Shown here: positions 54,548 to 63,517 of the stretch, in pieces | Position numbering within the stretch: the first letter of the stretch is position 1 | How the letters are laid out: each line of letters begins with the position of its first letter | From: Lachnospiraceae bacterium XBB2008 | GTDB taxonomy: Bacteria > Bacillota > Clostridia > Lachnospirales > Lachnospiraceae | Reading direction: 5' to 3' | Assembly (NCBI GenBank): GCA_900102235.1 | Contig: FMVL01000003.1 | Coordinates: 310,001 to 374,000, forward strand | DNA length: 64,000 nucleotides | Notes under the pieces: model-generated | The model's input: the letters and a program-made list of their open reading frames with translations, nothing else | The model's database searches: none | What the model was told of the DNA's origin: nothing | Program-made: the position numbers and the translations under genes

Positions 54548-54566
54548 TATCTCTTCTCCTTTTTAC

Positions 54567-54995
54567 TCAAAACTCAAGAACTTCGGGCTTCTGAGCAGCC
54601 TGCTCATGCTCGGGTCCTGCATATACGTGAAGTTTGGTATACATCTTGCGACCCAGGGGTCCCTTGGGAAGCATACCCTTTACTGCAAGTTCAACTACTC
54701 TTTCGGGTTTCTTGGCGATCATCTCACGAAGAGTGGTCTCCTTCATACCTCCGACATAGTCTGAGTGATGATAGTAGATCTTCTGATCAAGCTTGCGGCC
54801 GGTAACCTTAATCTGTGCAGCGTTGATGATGATCACATAATCACCGCAATCCTCGTGGGGTGTGAACTGAGGCTTATTCTTACCTCTTAAAACCTTAGCA
54901 ACCTCTGAAGCAAGACGTCCGAGAGTCTTACCGGAGGCATCTACAACATACCATTTTCTCTCAATGGTATCGGGATTAGCCATATAAGTTTTCAT
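54567..54995 (-). CDS. rplM: 50S ribosomal protein L13
   Basis: 142 aa, full length. [59 protein letters not shown] and [34 protein letters not shown] are diagnostic. AAGGAGG lies before the ATG. First gene of rplM-rpsI. A small perfect hairpin lies just upstream of the ribosome site. Confidence 0.98.
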   Translation of the reverse strand: MKTYMANPDTIERKWYVVDASGKTLGRLASEVAKVLRGKNKPQFTPHEDCGDYVIIINAAQIKVTGRKLDQKIYYHHSDYVGGMKETTLREMIAKKPERVVELAVKGMLPKGPLGRKMYTKLHVYAGPEHEQAAQKPEVLEF

Positions 54996-55161
54996 TGTTC
55001 CTCCTTGGAAATCGCTTCATTTATGCGATTTTGGAAAATACATACCGTTTTGTCATCTCGCCGTATTTTCGGGATGTCCGGGCCCGATATCCGGCTTCTC
55101 AGACGATGCGGCACCTTCCGGGGCAATGGCCGATGTACGCATACCGTCACAAATAGACATT
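54996..55161 (-). promoter_or_regulatory. rplM leader region
   Basis: 166 bases between the transglutaminase stop and rplM. The hairpin AAATCGC-N9-GCGATTT (55031-55009) ends three bases before AAGGAGG. Upstream there are GC-rich segments that may fold, but no promoter is clear. An L13-type autoregulatory leader is possible but not established. Confidence 0.45.
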
Positions 55162-57405
55162 TTAACCCCGCTTTACGCCACTGTCAAGCAAAAAACACCT
55201 GATAAGGGCAAGTCTCTTAACGATGCCTTCCTCCTTAACATAATCGATGAGATCCCTGTTGGCTTTTTCCATATTCAGGGCAGCTTTGGCATCAGCAGGT
55301 CCACCGCGGTATATATATGTTTCATAAGAGGATATGAACTTAAGATATTTATCCGGCAGGACCTCTCTGCACCTGCCGGCATACTCTTCGAGAGTCTCCG
55401 TATCAGCCTTCTTGAAACCGAGTATCGACAGCATCTTAAGATTCCTGTTAAACAGTATCCTGAAACGTTTCTCATCGTCCGCATGCTTAAATCTAACCGC
55501 GCTTATAAACAGGCTCAGAGCTATGAGCAGGACAGCCACTCCCAGTGACACGGCAGCAATGATGATCACATATCTTAAGTTAACGCTCCCGGTGTCCTCT
55601 TCCTCAGTTTCGACTATATCCGGCAGTTCGATCTCTTCCTCTTCTCTGTGCACGGGATCTGCGGCGCCTGACACCACCCTTTCGGCTTCCATCTGAGCCT
55701 CGGTCTTCCAGCTGACGTTATGTTTGAAACCGGGCGTGGGTTCATATATGACCCAACCAACTCCTTCCATATAACATTCCGGCCAGGCATGCGAATCTCT
55801 TTCAAGGATCTGCGTTACCCTGCCCGATGTAGAACCCGTAAGGTACCCCTGAACGAATCTTGCCGGGATCCCCTCGTGTCTTGCGAGTAGTACGAACGCC
55901 GTTGCGTAGTGCACGCAATATCCCTTCTGCGATTCAAAGATCAGATAGTCGAGAAACTCTCCGGGCGTATCGACATATGAAGGTATCGCTCCCGGCGCTG
56001 TGCTGTAATCCATCGACGAGAGCATGTTCTCGATCCGGTCAAGCCTGTCCGTATCATCAACGCAATCTGCAAGAAGCCCGTCCAGATATTCCTCAAGCCT
56101 CGGCGTAAGTTCCATTTCCGACAGATAGGTATCCCTTATGCGATCTCTGTATGCCGCCAGACTGTCGAACCCTGTCCCGGCCTCATCCGCGATCCCGAGT
56201 TCATCCAGAGTATCCTCCCAGACTTTCCTGTCATCCGGATGATCCTGCTTCAGAAACTCCGTAAAGGCATCATTCCCGATGTTTAACCTGTAATAATCTA
56301 CCGAATATGTGTCATTATAGGATTTTGTCTCTGCGAAAACGGGATCTCCGCCCTCAAAGTTAAGTTCCGCGTCACTTCGACTGACCGTTATCCGTTTGAT
56401 CTTAACCGGCGCAAAAACATGCGAAGAGTGCAGGCTCATGAATCTGATCTCCAGCGTTGCGTTTCTCATAAGATCATAGTCTTTTGCATCCTCATACTGC
56501 TTAACTGCACATGCGGTCTCCACGGTATCGATCATCGCCTCACGTTCTTCGGAATCGTAAGTCTTGATCCATTCCCGTCCGTCAAACGTATCAAATGACC
56601 TGCCCGCCAGATATACTCCCGGAGCACTTCCGTTTCCGAATATCACCTCCAGCACCTTCTTATCACTTGCGGTATTTCCGCCGTAAATATTTCCGCTGTC
56701 CGAAAATCCCATGAAGCTTTCCGCCGAATCTCCTCCTCCGAAGCTTTCAAAAAACTCTGTGACCCGATCTATCCTGTCCGCCGCCGCGGTGTATATCTTT
56801 TTGGCAAAAGTCCAATCGTACGGTTCATCCGGAGCCGGCATGATGAGCATGAATATCAGACACAGGATCATGAAAGGCAGTATCGACACGAGATGATACC
56901 TGTGATCCATGTCTCCTGATCTGTTCATCCGAAGCTGGGCCTCATCGGCGCAGACGCATATCACGAAAAAGAACGAAAGGGATGCCACTGTCTTGGAGGG
57001 AGGCATCCGAAGGGCCATGGATGTCGCTAAGGAAGCGATAAGAACGAGCGCAAGAACAGCTCTTGTCACTCTGAACGAACACAAAAACTTCGCGGCAAGG
57101 AGAGCTCCCACGCTTATTCCGATGCACGGAATAAGCCACGGGTTGTGGGTCAGGAGTTCCTCACGAAGTTCGCGCGGAACGACCATGACGGAAACGGTCA
57201 ATGCAGTAAGAAGGACTCCTCCCATGATGATCCGTGTGCTGTTTTTTACATGGAAGAAGACGATACCGAATACCGCGATAAGAAGTGATATCACGCAAAC
57301 GACTGCAGACGGTGCGTCGGGATGATGATAAGAGACCGTCCAAAGGGTCGGGATCAGCGTGAGCGGTATGATGCATATGAGGTCGTAGAGTACGTTTATC
57401 ATCAC
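55162..57405 (-). CDS. Transglutaminase-like membrane protein (TgpA type)
   Basis: 747 aa. About six membrane segments in the first 210 residues, then a large outer region with the transglutaminase core near residues 490-570: Cys in GYCVHYATAFVLLARHEGIPARFVQGYLTG, His in ERDSHAWPECYMEGVGWV and Asp/Glu position in YEPTPGF. One more TM near 645-665 (YVIIIAAVSLGVAVLLIALSLFI) and a cytoplasmic DUF4129-like end. Start overlaps the DUF58 stop by four bases. With MoxR and DUF58 it forms a widespread membrane-protein maturation or protease-like cassette; substrate unknown. Confidence 0.9.
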   Translation of the reverse strand: MMINVLYDLICIIPLTLIPTLWTVSYHHPDAPSAVVCVISLLIAVFGIVFFHVKNSTRIIMGGVLLTALTVSVMVVPRELREELLTHNPWLIPCIGISVGALLAAKFLCSFRVTRAVLALVLIASLATSMALRMPPSKTVASLSFFFVICVCADEAQLRMNRSGDMDHRYHLVSILPFMILCLIFMLIMPAPDEPYDWTFAKKIYTAAADRIDRVTEFFESFGGGDSAESFMGFSDSGNIYGGNTASDKKVLEVIFGNGSAPGVYLAGRSFDTFDGREWIKTYDSEEREAMIDTVETACAVKQYEDAKDYDLMRNATLEIRFMSLHSSHVFAPVKIKRITVSRSDAELNFEGGDPVFAETKSYNDTYSVDYYRLNIGNDAFTEFLKQDHPDDRKVWEDTLDELGIADEAGTGFDSLAAYRDRIRDTYLSEMELTPRLEEYLDGLLADCVDDTDRLDRIENMLSSMDYSTAPGAIPSYVDTPGEFLDYLIFESQKGYCVHYATAFVLLARHEGIPARFVQGYLTGSTSGRVTQILERDSHAWPECYMEGVGWVIYEPTPGFKHNVSWKTEAQMEAERVVSGAADPVHREEEEIELPDIVETEEEDTGSVNLRYVIIIAAVSLGVAVLLIALSLFISAVRFKHADDEKRFRILFNRNLKMLSILGFKKADTETLEEYAGRCREVLPDKYLKFISSYETYIYRGGPADAKAALNMEKANRDLIDYVKEEGIVKRLALIRCFLLDSGVKRG

Positions 57406-58565
57406 AGCACCTCACATATATCGGTTTCAGGCGGGATCACAAATGCTTTTGTATGAGTAAGCCCGTTCGCCTTATCCGCTTCGGAAGCATCATCCGTGAT
57501 CAGATAGATGATCGAGGACACTGCATTACGTTCAAGATCTGCCGTAAGCAGCTGCGCCTGCTGCCCCATCTCATGAAGCACCATGATCACGAGTTTGGAC
57601 GAGTACAGAACATGATCCGACGAAAGTCCGGCGCAAAGCTTATCTGAGGTATTATCTTTCGCAAAACGGAAACCGGACAAATAAGTATAGAAGGAATTGA
57701 AATCCGCCATATCCTTGATCAGATGCGATTCATTCCTTCCGGAATACGACCTGACTTCAACCGGAGTGTTGTTTTCAATGAAATACATGGTCAGTGCGAT
57801 GACGCACTCGGATATCTGATCTTCGACGGGGAGGTAGTCCGTGGGAGCGTTCGAATATCTGGCAGAGTCCATAATGACCGATATGCCCTGCTTTTCCTCT
57901 CCGATATAGTTTCTGACCATAAGCTTTCCGTGTCCGGCACTGACCTTCCAGTTGATCATCCTGATCCCGTCTTCGGGCATGTGATCCCTTACGAGGACAT
58001 CCGGATCCGTGGCATTTAGTCTCGTCTCCACCGCGGTAGTATCCATCAGATCAATCGTATGAAGGGCCTCCGGCGTCACGATCCTCGGAAGGACATTTAC
58101 TCTGAACGGCTCACGGTTTCTGTATGTGATCCTAAAGAGGTCGAAGTAATCCCTTACGATGATGCTCTTTATGCCGACCTCATACTCTCCGCGATATTTA
58201 CATATGAGGGAAGTCTCTTTTTTGATCCCCGAAAAAGGAGCAAGCTCGTATTCCGTGCTGTCATCCATTCCGTTTACTTCCGAAAAAGGAGAATAAAACA
58301 GGACACGCACGCCCGCATAGGTAAAGAAGTCCTCATTTTGAAGGGTGATATAGAACTTGGAAACGGTATCCGCAACGACCCGGGATCTGTCCAGATCCTG
58401 ATATATCTTGAACCGCCAGAGAACGAGCAGGACATAGAGAAGCGACACCACGGGGACCGCGGTGACCGCAGCAAAGAATCCGTAACTGACCGGACCTCCG
58501 TAAAAAGAGATCCCGACCAGCGAAAGGATCCATAGGATGATCATAATGAGCCTTTTAAGGGTCAT
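57402..58565 (-). CDS. DUF58 family (von Willebrand-like) protein
   Basis: 387 aa from ATG 58565 (GGAGTGA upstream, 4 bases after the moxR stop). Two N-terminal membrane helices (LIMIILWILSLVGISF, GFFAAVTAVPVVSLLYVLLVL), then the DUF58 region with DVLVRDHMPEDGIRMINWKVSAGHGKLMVRNY and ISVIMDSARYS. Works with MoxR ATPase. Confidence 0.9.
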   Translation of the reverse strand: MTLKRLIMIILWILSLVGISFYGGPVSYGFFAAVTAVPVVSLLYVLLVLWRFKIYQDLDRSRVVADTVSKFYITLQNEDFFTYAGVRVLFYSPFSEVNGMDDSTEYELAPFSGIKKETSLICKYRGEYEVGIKSIIVRDYFDLFRITYRNREPFRVNVLPRIVTPEALHTIDLMDTTAVETRLNATDPDVLVRDHMPEDGIRMINWKVSAGHGKLMVRNYIGEEKQGISVIMDSARYSNAPTDYLPVEDQISECVIALTMYFIENNTPVEVRSYSGRNESHLIKDMADFNSFYTYLSGFRFAKDNTSDKLCAGLSSDHVLYSSKLVIMVLHEMGQQAQLLTADLERNAVSSIIYLITDDASEADKANGLTHTKAFVIPPETDICEVL

Positions 58566-58569
58566 CTCT

Positions 58570-59490
58570 TCACTCCATGGGAACCTTGACTTTAAGAACA
58601 AGTCCTCTGATAATCGAATCGGCATCCTCACCGGCGATCCTGGCCTCAGGTGTTAACTTAAGTCTGTGGTGAAGCACATTGACCGCAACCGCCTTGATAT
58701 CATCCGGTTTTACGAAGTCGCGGGATTCCAAGAATGCTTTGGCCTGTGAGGCTTTGATCAGAGACAAAAGAGCGCGGGGAGACGCTCCTATCACGAAGCG
58801 GGGTTCTTTTCTGGTAAGATCTATGATCTCCCGGGCATACGCGATGACCTTATCGGTGATCGTAACTTCATCGGTCTTTTTTCTGAGTTCAAGGATATCG
58901 TCAGGGGTACAGACCGGAGTGACCGAATCTTCGGTTTTGCCCTCGATATGATTCCTGACGAGCCTGATCTCCTCCTCAGAGCCGGGATATCCGACAGACA
59001 GACGCATCATGAACCTGTCAACGCTCGCCTCGGGAAGCGGATATGTTCCGATGAACTCCACGGGGTTCTGAGTGGCAATGACCATGAAAGGTTTCGGCAG
59101 TTCATAGCCCGTGCCGTCCACGGTCACACTTCCTTCCGCCATGGCTTCAAGGAGCGCGGACTGTGTCTTGGGAGAGGTACGGTTGATCTCATCTGCCAGG
59201 ATGAGCTGCTTCATGATGGCACCTTCGCGGTACTCGAAACTGCTGTTTTGCATGTTATATACGGATACTCCGACCACATCTCCGGGAAGAGTGTCGGGTG
59301 TAAACTGTATGCGGCCGAAGGACATTCCGGTGGCCTTGGCGATGATCTTGACCAGAGTGGTCTTTCCGACACCGGGTACGTCCTCCATCAGAACATGACC
59401 TCCGGCGAGCAGGCAGATCAGCACGTTTTCAACGACTTCCGACTTGCCTACAAAGTATTCGTTTATGACTTCTCTTAACTTATCCGTCAT
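58570..59490 (-). CDS. MoxR-type AAA+ ATPase
   Basis: 306 aa. Walker A EDVPGVGKTTLVKIIA, Walker B KQLILADEINRTSPKTQSALLEAM, sensor region FMVIATQNPVEFIGTYPLPEASVDRFMM; full MoxR length. Chaperone-like ATPase for the DUF58/transglutaminase partners downstream. First of the three-gene operon. Confidence 0.95.
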   Translation of the reverse strand: MTDKLREVINEYFVGKSEVVENVLICLLAGGHVLMEDVPGVGKTTLVKIIAKATGMSFGRIQFTPDTLPGDVVGVSVYNMQNSSFEYREGAIMKQLILADEINRTSPKTQSALLEAMAEGSVTVDGTGYELPKPFMVIATQNPVEFIGTYPLPEASVDRFMMRLSVGYPGSEEEIRLVRNHIEGKTEDSVTPVCTPDDILELRKKTDEVTITDKVIAYAREIIDLTRKEPRFVIGASPRALLSLIKASQAKAFLESRDFVKPDDIKAVAVNVLHHRLKLTPEARIAGEDADSIIRGLVLKVKVPME

Positions 59491-59517
59491 GGTTCCACCG
59501 CCCTTTCAACTGTTTTG

Positions 59518-59592
59518 TGGATGTATTTTCATGTTGAATTCATGGATGAATTCAGAATATGTTCGAAAATACATGGATGTATTTTCATGTTC
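59518..59592. promoter_or_regulatory. Two palindromes and a direct repeat between moxR and a hydrolase gene
   Basis: TGAATTCATGGATGAATTCA (59535-59554) and a 10-bp-arm palindrome GAAAATACAT/ATGTATTTTC around GG (59565-59586). GGATGTATTTTCATGTT occurs at 59519 and 59576. All are built on the same ATGGAT centre. The second palindrome matches that at 41957-41976. Probable operators for one or both divergent genes. Confidence 0.65.
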
Positions 59593-59614
59593 CATTATAT
59601 TATACTTTACTATC

Positions 59615-60391
59615 ATGAAGGTACCTGAAGATTGGGATCTCCCCTCCGAGGGGAACGACAAACTGTGCGCACGCTTTTCACGTGCCGTATACGGGACAAA
59701 TCCCGGTATGCCCTACAGGCTCTACACCCCGAAGACAAACGACAGGGTTCCTCTTGTCGTTTACATCCACGGAGCGGACGCATACGGTCTCGATAATGAA
59801 TCACAGCTTTCCATGCATGACATCGGCACTGTCCTGACGAAAGACTCCTGGCAGGCCAAACATCCCTGCTTCGTCCTTGCCCCTCAGTGCGGACAGGGAA
59901 GTGCATCTTTCCATGAGCAGGCTACGGAAACCATATGCAGGATAGCTTCGATCATCGTGGGGAGCAACCCCCATATCGATACGAGGAGACTCTACATCTA
60001 CGGATACAGCGCCGGTGCGGCCAAGACTTTTGTGATATTAAAAAAGCATCCCGGACTCTTCGCTGCGGCTTTCGCGATATGCGGAGCTACCGATCGTCTC
60101 GGGATAGAAAAGCTGGCTGATGTTCCTCTGTATCTAATGCATGCGCAGGATGATACAATCGTGCGCGCTTCATATAAGACACCCCATGATCCCGATCCCG
60201 TTTTTCTCGGATCATCCGATCTGTATGAGGAGATCAGGGATTCTTCCTCCGACATCACATATAAAAGTTTTCCCGTGGGATACATGAAGGAGCACTACGG
60301 CATCAATCCGCACTGCACATGGGTTCCCGCTTCCGAAGATGAAGAGATATGGGAGTGGATGTTTAAGCACGTTCAGGAGTCGGGCGGGTGA
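59615..60391 (+). CDS. Alpha/beta hydrolase (esterase-like)
   Basis: 258 aa, no signal peptide. VPLVVYIHGADAYG holds the oxyanion region, YIYGYSAGAAKTFVIL the nucleophile Ser (GYSAG), MHAQDDTIV the likely Asp and MKEHYGINPHCTW the likely His. Similar to dienelactone hydrolase/PHB-depolymerase-type esterases. The frame is open farther upstream but overlaps moxR. No ribosome site; TATACT lies eight bases before the ATG, so the message may be almost leaderless. Tail overlaps the convergent DUF697 gene by 29 bases. Confidence 0.82.
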   Translation: MKVPEDWDLPSEGNDKLCARFSRAVYGTNPGMPYRLYTPKTNDRVPLVVYIHGADAYGLDNESQLSMHDIGTVLTKDSWQAKHPCFVLAPQCGQGSASFHEQATETICRIASIIVGSNPHIDTRRLYIYGYSAGAAKTFVILKKHPGLFAAAFAICGATDRLGIEKLADVPLYLMHAQDDTIVRASYKTPHDPDPVFLGSSDLYEEIRDSSSDITYKSFPVGYMKEHYGINPHCTWVPASEDEEIWEWMFKHVQESGG

Positions 60392-61253
60392 TCTTCTGCT
60401 TCAGGATATTCTTAAGTATCGCAAAAGCTTCCGCATAGGACTTTTTTCTGAGTTCCTTGCGGGTCTGGCTCACATCGGCATTGAGCAGATAATTCTTGGT
60501 GATCGCAGCCATCCTGAGAGTCGTGAGTGCATTCACCGCGCCCTGTGTTGCGGAAGCGGCAACGATTCCGATAGCCTTGCCGAGAGCACCTTCGGTGGCA
60601 AGAGGGATCAGTTCTTCTATGTTCATCTCCTCCAGATTACCCGCAACAAGAGTCATCGCGAGCACCCGGATATACAGTCTCAGGACCTGGGCGTTGCTCG
60701 GTCTGAAGCCACAGATCTCCGTGATCCTTTTTATCAGGGAAAAGTTGGCGGACAGCATACCGATCATGTCATATACCGAATTCTGCGATACGGCGGTGAT
60801 GATGAATATCTTCTTTGCGGTATCATAGATCTCACGGTCAAGTCTGGGCGCTATCTTCCTGTCAAAAAACTCGATCAGCCTATCATCCGTCTCGTCTTCA
60901 CATTTAAGGAAGCCTTTTACCTGCTCCTGCTCTTCGGGGGTAAGATCGACATTTTCGATAAGATTATCGACCATCCTCTTACACCATTTGCGTCTTGCGG
61001 TACCGTCGGCGTTATGCAGTTTTTCCAGGGAAAAGATAGGTGCAAAGAACACTCCGACCATCGGGTAGACGATGCCGCCGAGAACCACAACGGCTATCAG
61101 CACGTAAAAGATGATCTCGAGCACGATATGCACGGAGCCCAGTCTGTCTCCGATAGTGATCGCATTGCTGATAAGGCCCATCAGTACAAGAAGGATGAGC
61201 GATATGAACAGCACTATCGACCACACATTTATCCTGTTGTTTTTCATAGACAT
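60363..61253 (-). CDS. DUF697 (YcjF-like) membrane protein
   Basis: 296 aa. Two membrane helices near the N-terminus (WSIVLFISLILLVLMGLISN, IIFYVLIAVVVLGGIVYPM), a charged helical region, then a DUF697-type segment (KKIFIITAVSQNSVYDMIGMLSANFSLIKRITEICGFRP, KAIGIVAASATQGAVNALTTLRMA). Function unknown. 21 bases after the lipase-like gene. Confidence 0.78.
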   Translation of the reverse strand: MSMKNNRINVWSIVLFISLILLVLMGLISNAITIGDRLGSVHIVLEIIFYVLIAVVVLGGIVYPMVGVFFAPIFSLEKLHNADGTARRKWCKRMVDNLIENVDLTPEEQEQVKGFLKCEDETDDRLIEFFDRKIAPRLDREIYDTAKKIFIITAVSQNSVYDMIGMLSANFSLIKRITEICGFRPSNAQVLRLYIRVLAMTLVAGNLEEMNIEELIPLATEGALGKAIGIVAASATQGAVNALTTLRMAAITKNYLLNADVSQTRKELRKKSYAEAFAILKNILKQKITRPTPERA

Positions 61254-61274
61254 TTACTCAGAATATTCTAAGGG

Positions 61275-62645
61275 TTAAAATCCCCTGTTCTTCAGGTCGT
61301 TCACGACCTGAATATAAAACTCTCTCACATCGAAGCCGGGGATGTTCTCACGATTTAAGTCTATCATATCACCGTGAGATATTCCTCTGTTTCCCGGAGG
61401 TGTGAGAAAAACATAGTTCTCTCCCCACCTAAATGAACCCTCACCTACCAGGCCGTCATTGGGGCCGTCAAAATACTTCACGAGATGAAAACTGTAATTA
61501 AGCGGAAACCTTCCGCCGCCCGCCTTTTTCATGCAGGAACCGAAGCTCTGATAATACACTCCGGGCACGTCTTCCACTTCCTCATTGAATCTCGCGCATG
61601 ATGAATGTGTCAGGTCATATACCGCCTTAAGGAAGTCGGGATCATGGTCACCCAGGCGAAGGAGTGCGGCATTATAGGTTGATGCCACATGGTTCTTTAC
61701 GCCCTCGGGGATCTTCTCCAGAAGATAATCCGCGAACTCACATCCCCTGTGAGGTGTGTTGACAGTCGTAAGACTTGCGACCATGTCCGCGATCCCGCAC
61801 TTTGCGATCGCATATCTCGAATCAAGGCCACCCTTGGAATGACCTATTATATTCACTTTTTCACATCCGGTCTCAGCGACTATCCGACGGATGCAGTCCG
61901 CCAGCTCAGCTCCGCACTCGGCGACCGAAGCAGCCGACTGCTGGCCTCCGTAACATATGGTTGCACCGTTTGCAATGAGTTCGTCGGGGATCCTTCCCCA
62001 GTAATTTAAGAATCCCTGTTTGAAATCTCTGAAGAATACTCCGTGGACCAGAAGTATCGGATATTTCGTCCGGCAGATCATCTCGCTGCGTCTTGCGGCG
62101 TTTGTGCGTAACCTGCCGTCCTCGGTCTTTACTTCGCCGGAGACGATCTTTATCATCTTGCCGAGCATCACGAGATTCACAGGGAATATCCATCCGAGGA
62201 TGATGCCCCAGACTCTGTGTCTGATACCCAGCTGAACGGATGTCGTATATATCCGGATGATGCCGTTCCAGAAGATAACGGACAGGATGAACACGGCCGA
62301 TGCGATCGTGCCGGCTGTTATGCCTAGGCGCCCCGATACACTGCTTTCTCCGACATGCTTTACGATTCCTGCGATCACGAGCACGATGCAAAGCGTCAGC
62401 GATATCATGAAAAGTATCAGAAGCTCGGCACCGTCAGCGCATACCCGATGACGCCCCTTGATCAGGGAACGGTTTACAAGCGAGGGAAGGAAATTGATCA
62501 GGATGAAAAGCAGGCCGAAAATGACCGCAGCATATCCCGGTATCCCCTTATCCGCAAATACTGCTTTTACCATCGGGTTCAGGGCACATACCGTGATCAC
62601 GGCTACGCATATGATCCTGTATATCCACTTGAGGACAGCTCTCAT
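61275..62645 (-). CDS. Membrane-anchored lipase-like alpha/beta hydrolase
   Basis: 456 aa. Four or five membrane helices in the first 180 residues, then a lipase fold: YPILLVHGVFFRDF, the nucleophile Ser in VNIIGHSKGGLDSRYAIAKCG, THRGCEFADYLLEK-type loop (NTPHRG) and the C-terminal His in PPGNRGISHGDMIDL. Resembles triacylglycerol lipase/palmitoyl-hydrolase-like proteins. GGAG seven bases before ATG. Probably acts on lipids at the membrane. Confidence 0.85.
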   Translation of the reverse strand: MRAVLKWIYRIICVAVITVCALNPMVKAVFADKGIPGYAAVIFGLLFILINFLPSLVNRSLIKGRHRVCADGAELLILFMISLTLCIVLVIAGIVKHVGESSVSGRLGITAGTIASAVFILSVIFWNGIIRIYTTSVQLGIRHRVWGIILGWIFPVNLVMLGKMIKIVSGEVKTEDGRLRTNAARRSEMICRTKYPILLVHGVFFRDFKQGFLNYWGRIPDELIANGATICYGGQQSAASVAECGAELADCIRRIVAETGCEKVNIIGHSKGGLDSRYAIAKCGIADMVASLTTVNTPHRGCEFADYLLEKIPEGVKNHVASTYNAALLRLGDHDPDFLKAVYDLTHSSCARFNEEVEDVPGVYYQSFGSCMKKAGGGRFPLNYSFHLVKYFDGPNDGLVGEGSFRWGENYVFLTPPGNRGISHGDMIDLNRENIPGFDVREFYIQVVNDLKNRGF

Positions 62646-62688
62646 GATCTTACTCCGTGTTAAATATCCCTGTCAGGGAAGTTTTATC

Positions 62689-63492
62689 CTACAGTTCGTA
62701 CCGCTCAAGGCAAAGGCCGCACGCGGGCAGTGTCGGGCCGCTCTTTGAACGGTCCCGGGATTCGATGATACCCGGGATATCTTCGGGTGCCATGCGTCCC
62801 CTTCCGACTTCCAGCAGAGTGCCTGCGATGATACGGATCATGTTGTAGAGGAAGCCGTTTCCGGTGATCGTGATATCGATGTATTCATCGTAGGATACAG
62901 CGGCGCCCGGTCCCGCAGCTGTCCCGGAATCGGATGAAGCCGGCGTCGCGGCGGCTCGGGTCACATCCACACTTACGTCATATATCGTCCGCACCGTCGT
63001 CTCCGCCTGGGATCCGGCAGCGCAGAAGGATGCAAAATCATGCTCACCGATAAAGAAGCGCGCAGCTTCTTTCATCGCATCCGTATCAACGGGTCCGTAT
63101 ATGTGATGACGGTACAGTCTCTCCATCGGAGGACATATCTCTCCGTGATAGAACCTGTAGCAATATGTCTTCCTGGTCGTGACATGGCGCGGATGAAAGT
63201 CATCTTCGGTCTGTCTCGAAGCCGTTATTCTGATATCGGGGGGAAGGATCGAATTAAGTGCCGGCACGAATCTGTCGGGCGGGATCGTCGAGGATGTATC
63301 AAAGACGCAAAGATTCCCTTTTGCATGAACTCCCGCATCGGTGCGGCTGGCACCGATCACCGTGATGTCCTCACCGGTGAGTTCGGAAAGTTTGTCGTTC
63401 AGGACGCCTTCTATGGTCTTTTCTTCATGTGCCTGAAGCTGCCAGCCATGATAGGCTGTTCCGTCATAAGCAACAGTGAGCAGGATCCTCAT
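62689..63492 (-). CDS. truA: tRNA pseudouridine synthase A
   Basis: 267 aa; makes pseudouridine at positions 38-40 of tRNA. Catalytic Asp in IGASRTDAGVHAKGNLCVF; opens RILLTVAYDGTAYHGWQLQ; ends GNGFLYNMIRIIAGTLLEVG. An Ala/Ser-rich insert (RAAATPASSDSGTAAGPGAA) precedes the last part. GAGGG before the ATG. Downstream of ecfT as usual in Firmicutes. Confidence 0.96.
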   Translation of the reverse strand: MRILLTVAYDGTAYHGWQLQAHEEKTIEGVLNDKLSELTGEDITVIGASRTDAGVHAKGNLCVFDTSSTIPPDRFVPALNSILPPDIRITASRQTEDDFHPRHVTTRKTYCYRFYHGEICPPMERLYRHHIYGPVDTDAMKEAARFFIGEHDFASFCAAGSQAETTVRTIYDVSVDVTRAAATPASSDSGTAAGPGAAVSYDEYIDITITGNGFLYNMIRIIAGTLLEVGRGRMAPEDIPGIIESRDRSKSGPTLPACGLCLERYEL

Positions 63493-63517
63493 GGTTAAAC
63501 CCTCGGCGGCTTTTGGT

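Noticed and set aside
59444-59614. Upstream extension of the plus-strand hydrolase
   Set aside because: Antisense to moxR and across the palindromes; no homology before MKVPEDW.
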